From Kaistella sp. 97-N-M2 (GTDB lineage: Bacteria > Bacteroidota > Bacteroidia > Flavobacteriales > Weeksellaceae), in assembly GCF_021513235.1 (NCBI RefSeq), contig NZ_CP090976.1, positions 62,001 to 126,000 on the forward strand: a stretch of DNA of 64,000 nt. The letters run 5' to 3'. Below, in pieces: positions 16,277-25,056 of this stretch. Within the stretch, counting starts at the first letter, position 1. The number at the start of each line of letters is the position of its first letter. The translations under genes and the position numbers were made by a program. The notes below the pieces were generated by a model that saw only the letters and a list, made by a program, of their open reading frames with translations, had not been told where the DNA came from and did not search any database.

Positions 16277-18448
16277 ATGTTGAAAGAAAAATTTCAAGCA
16301 GTGATCGCAGTGGCACTTCTCGCGCTGGGATTGAAAGAGCTCCCGAAAGGAGACGACGGGAAGTTGGCGTTGGATGCGAAACAGACAGATGATCTGAAAG
16401 CAACCTTCACCGGAAAAAACTATGAAGCATTTGTAAAAGTTGCAAATGAAGTTCTTGCAGAAGAGCAAGGAATTACCGCTGCAGAACAGGCAGAAAAAGA
16501 CAGTGCTAATGCGCTTCTTGCTTCTGTATTGAAAGGCAACGCAGGCGGTGAAGGCGACGAGCCCGGCACTCCAGCAACGCCAACAGCAGTTGCACAGCAA
16601 GTGGTTAAGGTTGTAGAAAATCAAGCGGCTACGATTGCTAAATTAAGTGCAGAGCCAGAAAGCGCACCCAGAACAGTAAGTGCTGGAAAAGCGGTTTTAT
16701 TTGGAACTGCCTTATTGGCCTCCATCTCAACGCCAACGCATTTGTTTGGAACCAATCCACAAGCGGCAAACAAGATCTTCGCTTTCGAGGGAAGAAACTG
16801 GAACGCCAAGGCTGCCGGTAAATCAACTGCAAAAACAGACTTTACCGATGTTTCTACCATCACCAGATTAAATGAAGACTTACGCGAATTCCAGGTGCAA
16901 AACCCGACCTTCTTGCGTGATCTTTATATGGAGGATTACGGTTATCCGTCTTTCTGGCCAAAAAGATTTGGGGTTTTAGATCAGATCTCCGATGCTGTTT
17001 TCGAATTGGGTTCCGTAACTCAGGCAAGAAAACCGGATTGGACTCCAGGTTTGGAAATGTTCATCGAAGCCGAGAAAAGAAGAATCTATCGGATTCAGAT
17101 CGATCTGGAATTTGATGGCTATCAACTGCAGGAAATGGAAACCTCCTGGTTAAATTCTATCTGGAATTTCGATGGGTCTTCTCCGTACAAGCATTCTTTC
17201 ATTGCTCAGCTCTTAATCAGAGTTTCTGCCAATGCCAGACGTGAAGATGCAGAAGGTGGAATCAACGGAATCTACGCACCAAATATCCATGGTATCAAAA
17301 CCAAAGGGCATTATTTGAACGCTCAGTCTGGTCTTCGTCACCAGTTGTATATGTTCCGCGATGTCTTCAAAAGAATTGCACCAACCGTTTCAAAAGTGGG
17401 TAAATTCTCTTCTGCCAATGCGTACGATTACGCAAAAGGAATGATCGAATCAATGCCTTTAGCCATCCGTAACAAAGCCGGTATGTGCATGTATTTATCC
17501 CCGACCAATATCATCAAGATTCAGGATAACTATAAAACGCAGAACGCATTGCACAACGATTACACGACGAATAAAATCGAGTACATCGACGGTTATCCAA
17601 ATATCAAGTTTGTGGGCTTGAAGCAATTGGAAGGTTCTAACCTGATATTCATCACCGATGAAAACAACATCGAAGTTTTAGAATATCTACCGGCTGAAAA
17701 AGAGAAATACAGAATCGAAGAGTTGAAGAGAAATACGTACGTGCATGCAGATTACCGTTTCGGTGTTGCTTTCGTATTCTCCGGCTTCAATCTTCCTGCA
17801 AACTCTTCTTTCCGCGGTATTGCTCAGTACATCTGGGTGAATGATGAACCGATTTTCCCTGCAACTACGGCTGTGCCATTATTTGGTAAGCCAATGAGCG
17901 CACCGGTCGAAATCAATTACAACAGGTTGTATGTACATCCTGAATTGGTTTCAGATGTTACCGTTCTTACAGGTTTACCTGCAGGCACGATCGTGGAGAT
18001 CATCGGAAACGAGCAGTTGGTCACAACCAGTAAGATCCTGAAAAAGACGACGCCAAACGCCGGAAATCTTGATCTGACTGTGGACTTTAATCCGAAAACA
18101 ATGTACAAGCTGATCTTAGCCGTAAAGGCAGACGGAACGTACAAAGAATTGGCGCGCGTTGCAGACTTCCCGACTGGAATTCCTGCAGTGGCAACTTTCG
18201 ATGAATTGGTTATCGACTACAACGACGGTGCAGTTCAGAAATACGAAGGTGCTGAAGGAACGTTAACCGATATCCTAAACGGAAACGAAGGTTCTGAAAT
18301 TACCATCAAAGGTTCTGAAACCGCTTTAACAGTTGCTTCAATTACCGGAAAAGTTGTAATGTCTTCCAGCGCGGTACTCAATACAGACGACAAATATGTA
18401 ACCTTGAAAAACTTCGGTGGCGTTTGGTACGACATCGCAAGAGGGTAG
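16277..18448 (+). CDS. Major capsid protein with N-terminal scaffold-like region and C-terminal added domains
   Basis: 723 residues, long for a capsid protein. Residues 1 to about 150 are Ala/Glu/Lys-rich and helical (AAEQAEKDSANALLASVL; AVAQQVVKVVENQAATIAKL), like a scaffold. About 165 to 540 is the capsid core (TFLRDLYMEDYGYPSFWPKR; YRIQIDLEFDGYQLQEME). From about 545 the chain is beta-rich (PAGTIVEIIGNEQLVTTSK) and could be one or two Ig-like decoration domains. The S49 protease just upstream would remove the scaffold part. The assignment rests on position and layout rather than one strong motif. Confidence 0.75.
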   Translation: MLKEKFQAVIAVALLALGLKELPKGDDGKLALDAKQTDDLKATFTGKNYEAFVKVANEVLAEEQGITAAEQAEKDSANALLASVLKGNAGGEGDEPGTPATPTAVAQQVVKVVENQAATIAKLSAEPESAPRTVSAGKAVLFGTALLASISTPTHLFGTNPQAANKIFAFEGRNWNAKAAGKSTAKTDFTDVSTITRLNEDLREFQVQNPTFLRDLYMEDYGYPSFWPKRFGVLDQISDAVFELGSVTQARKPDWTPGLEMFIEAEKRRIYRIQIDLEFDGYQLQEMETSWLNSIWNFDGSSPYKHSFIAQLLIRVSANARREDAEGGINGIYAPNIHGIKTKGHYLNAQSGLRHQLYMFRDVFKRIAPTVSKVGKFSSANAYDYAKGMIESMPLAIRNKAGMCMYLSPTNIIKIQDNYKTQNALHNDYTTNKIEYIDGYPNIKFVGLKQLEGSNLIFITDENNIEVLEYLPAEKEKYRIEELKRNTYVHADYRFGVAFVFSGFNLPANSSFRGIAQYIWVNDEPIFPATTAVPLFGKPMSAPVEINYNRLYVHPELVSDVTVLTGLPAGTIVEIIGNEQLVTTSKILKKTTPNAGNLDLTVDFNPKTMYKLILAVKADGTYKELARVADFPTGIPAVATFDELVIDYNDGAVQKYEGAEGTLTDILNGNEGSEITIKGSETALTVASITGKVVMSSSAVLNTDDKYVTLKNFGGVWYDIARG

Positions 18449-18455
18449 AAATATC

Positions 18456-18489
18456 GGGGCTTCGTTTTTTCCTGAAGTCCCTTTTTTTT
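18456..18489 (+). terminator. Terminator/attenuator after the capsid gene
   Basis: GGGGCTTC and GAAGTCCC form an 8-base stem with one G-U pair, followed by eight Ts. The next structural gene starts 24 bases later with no promoter seen, so this may only reduce read-through. Confidence 0.6.
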
Positions 18490-18512
18490 AATTTTTAAAA
18501 ACATACAAAATT

Positions 18513-19346
18513 ATGAGTGGTTACACTTTAAAAAAAGTAGATAAGCCTGCCGCTGGTTCAGGCGCTCCAAATACAGGAAGCAGATTCGCTTACCTGGCTT
18601 GGATAAAAGATTTGGTTTCCTTTCCGGATACCGACGACAGCAACGTCATGTTAACAGGCCAACCCGTTTTCAAAGAAGGCAAAGGGTTGATTCCCGTGTA
18701 CATCACTTCCTCTTCCAGAGAATATTCCTTTGAAGTTCAGGGAGACCAGGATGCGCGCAGTTTCAAAGTCAAGTTTATGGGTACGCACCCGGGAACCGAA
18801 CGCGAGGCTTTGGAGTTTGCACGAAACATGATGGATGAAGAATTTATTATTTTCATTCCGGGATGTCAGTCGACAGATCAGGTGAAAGTTTTGGGACGTC
18901 CTTGTGAACCTTTGGTTTTCAAAGCAAGTCACAAAGGCGGAAAAGACGGCAGTAAATTCGAATTCACTTTTGAGCAGGAAGTAGGCGGAAAAAACACCTA
19001 CATGTTGTACGACGGACCTTTGGTGCTTCAGGAAACTGTTTACGGAACGGTAGATTTTACCGATCCTTTAACAGCCCTTACGGCGGTTCAGAAAGTAGCG
19101 ACCACTGTTGCAGCGCAACCTTTGTCGATTACTTCTTTAGATGGGATTACCGAAAAGCAGGTGACTTTCATCGGGCAGGAAGCTAATCCCGCAATTGCCG
19201 GCACCATTTCCGATGATACCACCGGACCGGTAATGATTTTGCTGAAAGGCGGATTACAATGGAAAGCCGTGCAAAACTCAACCATTACGTTTGAAGTTTT
19301 CGAAACTGGAAGCGTAACGGTCTTAATCGAACGTTGGAGAACCTAG
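18513..19346 (+). CDS. Virion structural protein, paralogue of the fibre N-terminal domain
   Basis: 277 residues. The first 180 match the N-terminal domain of the protein at 8325 (TSSSREYSF, THPGTEREALEFARNMM, FEFTFEQEV). The last 90 are a separate beta domain (VTFIGQEANPAIAGTISDD). It directly follows the capsid gene, where tail-tube, decoration or head-fibre proteins are common. A shared domain in a second protein suggests both insert into the same ring or lattice. No catalytic motif seen. Confidence 0.65.
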   Translation: MSGYTLKKVDKPAAGSGAPNTGSRFAYLAWIKDLVSFPDTDDSNVMLTGQPVFKEGKGLIPVYITSSSREYSFEVQGDQDARSFKVKFMGTHPGTEREALEFARNMMDEEFIIFIPGCQSTDQVKVLGRPCEPLVFKASHKGGKDGSKFEFTFEQEVGGKNTYMLYDGPLVLQETVYGTVDFTDPLTALTAVQKVATTVAAQPLSITSLDGITEKQVTFIGQEANPAIAGTISDDTTGPVMILLKGGLQWKAVQNSTITFEVFETGSVTVLIERWRT

Positions 19347-19378
19347 TTTAATTTTTTCATAGTTTTATTTTTATTGGA

Positions 19379-19410
19379 AATCCCGCTGCGTTTTGTAGCG
19401 GGATTTTTTT
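19379..19410 (+). terminator. Terminator of the head operon
   Basis: AATCCCGCT, loop, AGCGGGATT, then Ts. A near copy (TCCCGTT...AGCGGGA) lies beyond the next gene. Confidence 0.8.
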
Positions 19411-19417
19411 ATCTTTG
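19410..19417 (+). promoter_or_regulatory. TAnnTTTG promoter box
   Basis: TATCTTTG begins at the last T of the terminator and lies 25 bases before the ATG of the small gene at 19443. Confidence 0.55.
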
Positions 19418-19442
19418 ATGGAAATTAAACACATAAATTATA

Positions 19443-19697
19443 ATGACAAAAATTGACCTAATAGAAGATGTCGCAGATGAATTTCGAAGCAAATACCCAG
19501 AACTGACAATGTTTGAGGCTTTGTCATTAGGCGTACAAACTCAAAGAAACCAAATTTTGGAGAATGGATTTGTTGTAAGTAAAAATGATAAATATCCGAG
19601 TGGCCTTGAAGCTATAAGTATTGCTTTAGGATTTACAGATAATATGGCAGATTTAACTATCGCAAAAGCATTAGAAAACATTTCACTGAAAGATTAA
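19443..19697 (+). CDS. Small accessory (moron-type) protein, unknown
   Basis: 84 residues, helical and acidic (LIEDVADEFRSKYPELTMF, then IALGFTDNMADLTIAKAL). No family recognised. It has its own promoter box and is enclosed by two near-identical terminators, the classic form of a moron, a cargo gene inserted between phage operons and expressed in the lysogen. GC is lower than that of the flanking capsid and portal genes. Confidence 0.65.
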   Translation: MTKIDLIEDVADEFRSKYPELTMFEALSLGVQTQRNQILENGFVVSKNDKYPSGLEAISIALGFTDNMADLTIAKALENISLKD

Positions 19698-19719
19698 ATT
19701 CTATTTAAAAAAAATATTT

Positions 19720-19749
19720 TCCCGTTGCATTTTGTAGCGGGATTTTTTT
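19720..19749 (+). terminator. Terminator after the moron gene
   Basis: TCCCGTT, loop, AGCGGGA, seven Ts. It shares TTTTGTAGCGGGATTTTTTT with the terminator at 19379. Confidence 0.75.
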
Positions 19750-19764
19750 GCTTATAAAAAGTCG

Positions 19765-19807
19765 TTTTTTGCGTCACAACTTTACGCTGTGGCGCTTTCT
19801 ATTTTCG
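19765..19807 (+). promoter_or_regulatory. Late phage promoter 3 (portal operon)
   Basis: T6 then GCGTCACAA (19771-19779), 20 bases, TATTTTCG (19800-19807), only four bases to the ATG, so the mRNA is probably leaderless. Confidence 0.8.
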
Positions 19808-19811
19808 CCCT

Positions 19812-20093
19812 ATGGAAAATACGGTTACGCCACTCAAAGCCATGGAAATCATGCGGGAACTCTCCCGACAAAATATTCCTTTCACCATTAAATTCTTTTC
19901 GCTGAATGCGACCGAAAAGACTTCTAAGGGAATCGTGGAAGAAAAGAACATTATTCTCATGCAGGGTTATCGCCGTAATCAAAGTAAAAAAGCAGACATC
20001 CTCGCCAGTTTCCAGAGATTGGACACCGGGGAAAACCGCCAGTTCTATTGGCCACTGCTCTGCGAACTCAACGGTAGAAAAATAAAACCATGA
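19812..20093 (+). CDS. Small phage protein, unknown
   Basis: 93 residues, basic, alpha/beta (AMEIMRELSRQNIPFTIKFF; ILMQGYRRNQSKKADILASF). It is the first gene of the portal block and overlaps the portal start by four bases. Position suggests a minor head or packaging factor; no family recognised. Confidence 0.7.
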   Translation: MENTVTPLKAMEIMRELSRQNIPFTIKFFSLNATEKTSKGIVEEKNIILMQGYRRNQSKKADILASFQRLDTGENRQFYWPLLCELNGRKIKP

Positions 20094-21478
20094 ATATAGG
20101 ATTCAATACATCAGCAACGGAAGAACTGACCGTTGAAAAAAGCGCAAAAGGGGCGATCGTTTCTACGCCGTCCACGTGTTTTACTTTTTCGGTAGAAGAT
20201 CCCGGCTTTAATCCTCGGGAAGATGGTCCCGTGGAGCATTTCGGTTGGGGCATGGGCATGCAGGTGATTGAAGGAATTGAACTGATTCCGTACGGTACCA
20301 GAAACGATATTCCGCAACTGTTGCGCGAAACGGTTTACAACAATCCCAACATTCCGGGCATTATGGAAAAGAAGCAGCAGCTTCTTTGGGGTCAGGGTCC
20401 CATGTTGTACGCGGATCAATTAATTGATGGAAAGCCGGGGCGCGAGTGGGCGTATGACTCCGACATTCAGAACTGGCTGGAATCATTTGATTACAAAGAG
20501 TATTTACATAAAATCATTGTTGATCATTCTTTCATGCAGGGCGGTTTTCACGAAATGGTAAACGCCAAATCGGGAAGGCTCGGTAAAAACAGAATCCATA
20601 GCCTGGAACATCTAAACCCGATGTGGACGCGTCTCGGCAGGGAAAATAAATCAGGGAAGCCAACCCATTGTTTTGTCTCCGATTCTTTCATGGCGTTTAC
20701 GCCGGAAGGGTATAAATTATATCCACTGTTCGACAAAAAAGATCCGTTCAAAAGTGGGCGGTCTGTTCATTACGGCCGACAATATACTTTTGCCACCGAC
20801 TTCTACTCTATTCCGACCATCTACGGTGCGTTGGAATGGATCCGCCGTTCGACTGCAATTCCATTGATTTTAAAAGCGTTGTCGAAATTCTCCATGAACG
20901 CCAAATATCATGTGACTTCTCCGGCTGCCTTTTGGGACAAAAAGCGGGAAGAAATGCAGGCGGATTGTGGCGCTCGAAATGTTCCGTACGAGGAATCAAT
21001 GCTCGATGATTACGAAAGATTATTGTTCCGAAGCATTATCCAGACTTTATCAGGCGAAGGAAATGCCGGAAAGATTTGGCACACAAAAGATATTTACGCA
21101 CCCGATGGAACCAACTTAACCACGTTGGGTTGGACCATCAAAGCCATTGACCAGAATATTAAAGAATTTGTAGAAACGCAAATTTCTATTGCCAATAAAT
21201 CAGATTCCGCGGTTTCATCAGCTGTTGGGATTCATAAATCTTTAGCGGGAATTTCAGGCGAAGGAAAAGCAGATTCCGGATCCGAGCAGCTGTACGCCTA
21301 TTTGATGTACAAATTAACCGGCGTGCGGATTCCCGAAATGATCGTCATGGAAATGGTGAACAATGCCATTAAAATAAACTTCCCCGAAAAGAATTTGAAA
21401 TTGGGCTTTTACCATGAAGAAGCGCAGCGCCAGGAAGATCAATCGAGTAAGGACAGACCAAAAAATAAAGACTTATGA
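20090..21478 (+). CDS. Portal protein
   Basis: 462 residues. The layout of long-tailed phage portals is visible: YGTRNDIPQLLRETVYNNPN near the start of the wing, a crown/stem region with IYGALEWIRRSTAIPLILKA, and the late helix-rich part (LGWTIKAIDQNIKEFVETQI, then SEQLYAYLMYKLTGVRIPEM) that contacts the inside of the ring. A dodecamer of this protein forms the DNA gate at one head vertex. It overlaps the connector gene by four bases. Confidence 0.8.
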   Translation: MNIGFNTSATEELTVEKSAKGAIVSTPSTCFTFSVEDPGFNPREDGPVEHFGWGMGMQVIEGIELIPYGTRNDIPQLLRETVYNNPNIPGIMEKKQQLLWGQGPMLYADQLIDGKPGREWAYDSDIQNWLESFDYKEYLHKIIVDHSFMQGGFHEMVNAKSGRLGKNRIHSLEHLNPMWTRLGRENKSGKPTHCFVSDSFMAFTPEGYKLYPLFDKKDPFKSGRSVHYGRQYTFATDFYSIPTIYGALEWIRRSTAIPLILKALSKFSMNAKYHVTSPAAFWDKKREEMQADCGARNVPYEESMLDDYERLLFRSIIQTLSGEGNAGKIWHTKDIYAPDGTNLTTLGWTIKAIDQNIKEFVETQISIANKSDSAVSSAVGIHKSLAGISGEGKADSGSEQLYAYLMYKLTGVRIPEMIVMEMVNNAIKINFPEKNLKLGFYHEEAQRQEDQSSKDRPKNKDL

Positions 21479-22401
21479 AAATTCTATTCAATAAAGACAA
21501 TGCCGAATCAGGCGAAATACTCGACGTTCTCGGCTTTACGGATGCAGATATTAACTTGGCGAAAGTTTGGCCGTATCTGCGTTCCGCTTCCCGCGAAATT
21601 CAAACGATCATTGGTGAAGATAATTACACGATCTGTGAAACGGTTGGCGATGATATCGATGCCGCGGAAGATGAAAACGCAGAACTCTACGATCTCGTTC
21701 GCTATGCAATTGCTCTGGATGCTTTCCGAAAATATGCGCCACTCAATGACCTGGCATTTACCAACGAAGGCAGGTTGTTCCGTCGTGATGAACATCAGGT
21801 CGCTGCCTTTCAATGGCAGATTGATAATTCAAATGATGCCATGGAACGCAGATATTACGAGTCTGTGGACGAAATCATCAACTTCATCATGGATTCCGAG
21901 CATCTGGAGCCCTCGGATTACATGATGCAATTTTCAGGGCTTTACGTGCCGAATTTGAAATCCTTTCAGAAATATGTGAATATTAACGATTCGCATCTGC
22001 TCTATTTTAAATTGGCGCCGTCGCTCCGGCTGTGTGAGCAGCGCGAGATCATCAACAGAATGGGCGCTAAATTTCAGGAATATAAAGCTGATGCTATGCG
22101 CGACAGCTACATTCACGGTTTAGTTCAAAATATCTGCGTGTATTTCGCAATGGCAGATGGTATTCAGAAATTTTCTGTTCAGTTGTTCCCCGAAGGTTTA
22201 ATGAAAGCAGGAAAAGAAAGTCAAGCCAATAAACGGTCTGCCTCGGGTTACGATAAAGAAAGTATCACTTTATTTTATCGGTCAGAATTAGCCAGTCTGC
22301 TCAAAATGCTGGAGATCGAAATGAAAAAACTGGAACCTGTTTACACTTCAAAACCGCAAATCAATTTCGGAAAAGATGACGGCTTTGTCACGACTTCTTA
22401 A
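21475..22401 (+). CDS. Head-tail connector-like protein
   Basis: 308 residues, largely helical, with an N-terminal part (LDVLGFTDADINLAKVWPYL) typical of Bacteroidota phage proteins encoded next to the portal. I infer a head-completion or connector role from position and size; there is no diagnostic motif. It overlaps the portal stop and ends before a gap with a host-type promoter. Confidence 0.5.
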   Translation: MKILFNKDNAESGEILDVLGFTDADINLAKVWPYLRSASREIQTIIGEDNYTICETVGDDIDAAEDENAELYDLVRYAIALDAFRKYAPLNDLAFTNEGRLFRRDEHQVAAFQWQIDNSNDAMERRYYESVDEIINFIMDSEHLEPSDYMMQFSGLYVPNLKSFQKYVNINDSHLLYFKLAPSLRLCEQREIINRMGAKFQEYKADAMRDSYIHGLVQNICVYFAMADGIQKFSVQLFPEGLMKAGKESQANKRSASGYDKESITLFYRSELASLLKMLEIEMKKLEPVYTSKPQINFGKDDGFVTTS

Positions 22402-22432
22402 ATCAAATGGTTTAACTTTCAATTAATTGGTT

Positions 22433-22440
22433 TAAATTTG
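22433..22440 (+). promoter_or_regulatory. TAnnTTTG promoter box of yopX-like gene
   Basis: TAAATTTG, 16 bases before the ATG; GGTTTAA occurs twice just upstream (22409 and 22429), possible operator half-sites. Confidence 0.5.
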
Positions 22441-22456
22441 AATTAAAATTTAACCT

Positions 22457-22873
22457 ATGGCTAGAGAAATAAAATTTAGAATTTGGGATGGATCTCAAAT
22501 GAACTACCATGTATTAGCAGGAAAACTCGGTGTTTTTTATGCTTCTATTGATCCAAAAGATACTGCATCTGTGATTAATACAAAATATCCTGAAAACATT
22601 GAACCAATGCAATTCATTGGATTAAAGGATAAAAACGGAACAGAAATTTATGAAGGTGATAAACTGCAAATAAAAACAAGTGCGGGACGAACCGAAGTAT
22701 TCACAGTTGTTTATGACATTCATCGCAGAGAAACTAAGATTGGTTTTACCGTGGACATTCCCTCATTTGCATTTGTAAATAGTGAAGGATTTCCAACTTA
22801 TCCAATCGTGGATAATTATTTAAATGGACATGATTTAGAGATCATCGAAGTAATCGGACACATCTACCAATAA
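22457..22873 (+). CDS. YopX-family phage protein
   Basis: 138 residues with the YopX marks REIKFRIWDG at the start, MQFIGLKDKNGTEIYEGD in the middle and IIEVIGHIY at the end. YopX proteins are common on phages of Bacteroidota and Firmicutes; their function is not settled, though the fold is beta-barrel-like. It has its own promoter box and lower GC than the portal genes, so it may be a cargo gene. The next gene begins one base after its stop. Confidence 0.85.
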   Translation: MAREIKFRIWDGSQMNYHVLAGKLGVFYASIDPKDTASVINTKYPENIEPMQFIGLKDKNGTEIYEGDKLQIKTSAGRTEVFTVVYDIHRRETKIGFTVDIPSFAFVNSEGFPTYPIVDNYLNGHDLEIIEVIGHIYQ

Positions 22874-22874
22874 T

Positions 22875-23765
22875 ATGCACTCCCTAGAACTCCCCGAAAT
22901 AGAAAAACGCCTTTGGCTTCCCGAAAATCTCGGGGAATGCGACAAACGCCAATATCTTGATGCTGCCAAACTCGTCCTCATGTATCAAATGGGCGATGTG
23001 ACTTTGGAGCAATTCCGCGTCCTGCTGCTCTACTCTTTGCTCAATATGGAATTTGAAGAAAGTTCTTTCGAACACATCCAGGAAGAAAAGTGGGAAAATA
23101 TTTATCTGTGTTCCGAGCTGCTGAATTCCTTTTTTAGAATTGATGATGATGGCGTGATGCATTTAATTCAGGATTACATCCACAATCCTGTAAAGGTGGT
23201 TCATTATAAACTGCATTCCTTCCATGGACCGAAAGACAGTTTTCAGAATATCACCTATGGACAATTGGAAGACGGCGTGGGCGAAATGAATAATTTTATG
23301 AAGTACGGCGAATTCGAAAGCCTGGTAAAACTGTTTGCTATTTTTTACCTGAAGAAAACCGAAAAATATTCGAAAGTCAATATCGAGAAGCGAATCACTT
23401 TCTTCAGTCAGCTCGATATCCGGTACGTGTACGGATTTTATCTTCTTTTCATTTCCTTTTTCAATTATCTCACCAAAGAATGCATCATCGTTCTGGATGG
23501 AAAAGAACTGGATTTGCGAATCCTGTTCAATGCTTCTGAAAATACGCAAACAACGGAAACCTCCGACGAACCCGAAAGTTTGGGAATGCGCGCCACTTCT
23601 TTCCAATTGGCAGAAAGCGGCGTTTTCGGAACGTTGTCAGAGCTCAGAGAATCTGATGCGATGATGGTTTTGATCAGAATGTATGATCTCGTCCTCCGGA
23701 ACCGAAAGGAAGAGGCCGAACAAAAAGCCCTGGAAGAAAAATCTAAAAACCAATCTCATGATTAA
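22875..23765 (+). CDS. Phage protein of unknown function, possibly tail assembly
   Basis: 296 residues. The N-terminal half is helical (YLDAAKLVLMYQMGDVTLEQ), the middle has hydrophobic aromatic segments (YGFYLLFISFFNYL) and the C-terminus is a Glu/Lys helix (RNRKEEAEQKALEEKSK). The next gene overlaps by eight bases in another frame. Location between connector and completion-type genes would suit a tail assembly protein, but no family is recognised. Confidence 0.6.
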   Translation: MHSLELPEIEKRLWLPENLGECDKRQYLDAAKLVLMYQMGDVTLEQFRVLLLYSLLNMEFEESSFEHIQEEKWENIYLCSELLNSFFRIDDDGVMHLIQDYIHNPVKVVHYKLHSFHGPKDSFQNITYGQLEDGVGEMNNFMKYGEFESLVKLFAIFYLKKTEKYSKVNIEKRITFFSQLDIRYVYGFYLLFISFFNYLTKECIIVLDGKELDLRILFNASENTQTTETSDEPESLGMRATSFQLAESGVFGTLSELRESDAMMVLIRMYDLVLRNRKEEAEQKALEEKSKNQSHD

Positions 23766-24213
23766 TCCAGTTATTTTAAAAGAATTGATGATGGAAGCAA
23801 CGGCTTCAATTCCGTCCATTAAAAAACGAGAAGTTTTAGTAACCGATGATGAGCTCGTCGAATTACTCGGAGATCACAAAGCCGGCGACAATATTCTTTT
23901 GGTAGCCGTGCTGCCCACTTACGGCGGTGGCGGACAGGAAGATGAAGCGAGTATCATTTCTTACATGCAGTTTTTTCTTCTGGAAAAAGTAGATTATAAA
24001 TCCTTTAAAAATCGGGACGAATATTTAAACGTATTCGAAAGAACCCTCGCGGCTGCAGTTGATTTTTTGGTACAAATGTTCACGGCTACGGGACGTAATT
24101 GTACCGATGAAATTTTGCAGTACGATTACCAGATTCGTCCAGTTTCCCGCAAAGCCCAATGCAACGGCTATGAAATTCAAATAGATTCCAAAGCCTTTAT
24201 CGATAACTATTAA
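23758..24213 (+). CDS. Phage protein, possible tail completion protein
   Basis: 151 residues beginning at the ATG that overlaps the upstream stop region (MINPVILKELMMEATASIP). The alpha/beta pattern with a late LQYDYQIRPVSRKAQCNGYE segment and its place after the connector resemble tail completion or terminator proteins. This is inferred from order only. Confidence 0.55.
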   Translation: MINPVILKELMMEATASIPSIKKREVLVTDDELVELLGDHKAGDNILLVAVLPTYGGGGQEDEASIISYMQFFLLEKVDYKSFKNRDEYLNVFERTLAAAVDFLVQMFTATGRNCTDEILQYDYQIRPVSRKAQCNGYEIQIDSKAFIDNY

Positions 24214-24224
24214 AACTTAAAAAT

Positions 24225-24359
24225 ATGTTTGCACTGATCGTTATTATTTTCACAGGATTGTTGGTTATCTTCGGAATTGTCGGGTGGCTTTACCTCGATC
24301 ACAAGAAGAATAGCGACGAAATCCGGAATTATTTTAAAAATAATTTTGATAAATTTTAA
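24225..24359 (+). CDS. Small single-pass membrane protein
   Basis: 44 residues: MFALIVIIFTGLLVIFGIVG forms one membrane helix, followed by a charged tail (DHKKNSDEIRNYF). It begins 11 bases after the upstream gene and ends three bases before the next, so it is probably translated. Unknown role. Confidence 0.6.
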   Translation: MFALIVIIFTGLLVIFGIVGWLYLDHKKNSDEIRNYFKNNFDKF

Positions 24360-24362
24360 AAG

Positions 24363-24749
24363 ATGGATCTCTTAGCCGATAGAAAAGCCGATGACTCCCC
24401 GATCTTCCGCGCACACATGGAACGCACGCTGAAAGAGCACGCCCGCAAAATGGATGAAAAACAATCTGCGGGTTATTCTGTTTTTAAAGATCCCTCTTTC
24501 AGTGGCCGCAGTTATTCTACCGATGGAGATTCCCTGACTTACACGCAATCTGCACTCTATCGTTTTGTGGATATGAAAAAACTTCGGTATCCCGGAACGC
24601 AAACGCAGTACAAAAGAAAGAAAGTTTACGATTTTCACAACCGCATTATTATGGGGCATTACAACGGAATTATGAAAGACCTGATCTACGGCGCAGCTGC
24701 TGAAGTTGAAGCAGATCTGCGGTCGAAAATCGACAATACCAATATTTAA
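24363..24749 (+). CDS. Phage protein of unknown function
   Basis: 128 residues, basic and hydrophilic (RTLKEHARKMDEKQSAGYS; YPGTQTQYKRKKVYDFHNR). It has the look of a small virion or DNA-associated protein. Last gene of the block that starts at the YopX gene. No family recognised. Confidence 0.6.
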   Translation: MDLLADRKADDSPIFRAHMERTLKEHARKMDEKQSAGYSVFKDPSFSGRSYSTDGDSLTYTQSALYRFVDMKKLRYPGTQTQYKRKKVYDFHNRIIMGHYNGIMKDLIYGAAAEVEADLRSKIDNTNI

Positions 24750-24751
24750 AA

Positions 24752-24785
24752 AAGTAGGTTAAAACAAACTTTTTACCTATCTTTG
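24752..24785 (+). promoter_or_regulatory. Operator-like half-sites and leaderless promoter
   Basis: AAGTAGG (24752-24758) and ACCTA (24775-24779) flank the spacer; TATCTTTG (24778-24785) ends four bases before the ATG. AAGTAGG also occurs as a perfect inverted pair at 34024-34043, suggesting one regulator. Confidence 0.45.
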
Positions 24786-24789
24786 AGTT

Positions 24790-24981
24790 ATGGAAACGCT
24801 CAATAATTACTTTAAATACATCAACTTAAAAGCCTTCTGCATCAACTACGGCCTGAATTACGAATTTACGCGGCAGGTGTTGCAGGGCAAAAGACCGCTG
24901 ACGGAAAAATTTGCCAAAAGCATCACCGCGCATGTCGTCCATTATCACCATATGCAGCAGGAAATTTTCAAACAGCTTTAA
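24790..24981 (+). CDS. Small HTH-like protein, candidate phage regulator
   Basis: 63 residues. FCINYGLNYEFTRQVLQGKR followed by PLTEKFAKSITAHV has the helix-turn-helix pattern of Cro/XRE proteins (turn around GLNYEFTRQVL, then the GKRPLT motif). It is preceded by a promoter whose spacer lies between inverted half-sites, so it could repress itself. It is one of few visible candidates for a lysis-lysogeny regulator here. The fold is a pattern match only. Confidence 0.5.
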   Translation: METLNNYFKYINLKAFCINYGLNYEFTRQVLQGKRPLTEKFAKSITAHVVHYHHMQQEIFKQL

Positions 24982-25010
24982 AACCTTCTTAACCGGAAGG
25001 TTTTTATTTT
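24982..25010 (+). terminator. Terminator
   Basis: AACCTTC, loop, GAAGGTT, then TTT ATTTT. It directly follows the HTH gene stop. Confidence 0.75.
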
Positions 25011-25031
25011 TAATCTATTACGCTAATTTTC

Positions 25032-25039
25032 TATATTTG
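25032..25039 (+). promoter_or_regulatory. TAnnTTTG promoter box
   Basis: TATATTTG, 17 bases before the lipoprotein ATG. Confidence 0.6.
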
Positions 25040-25056
25040 AGGAAATTAAAAACATT

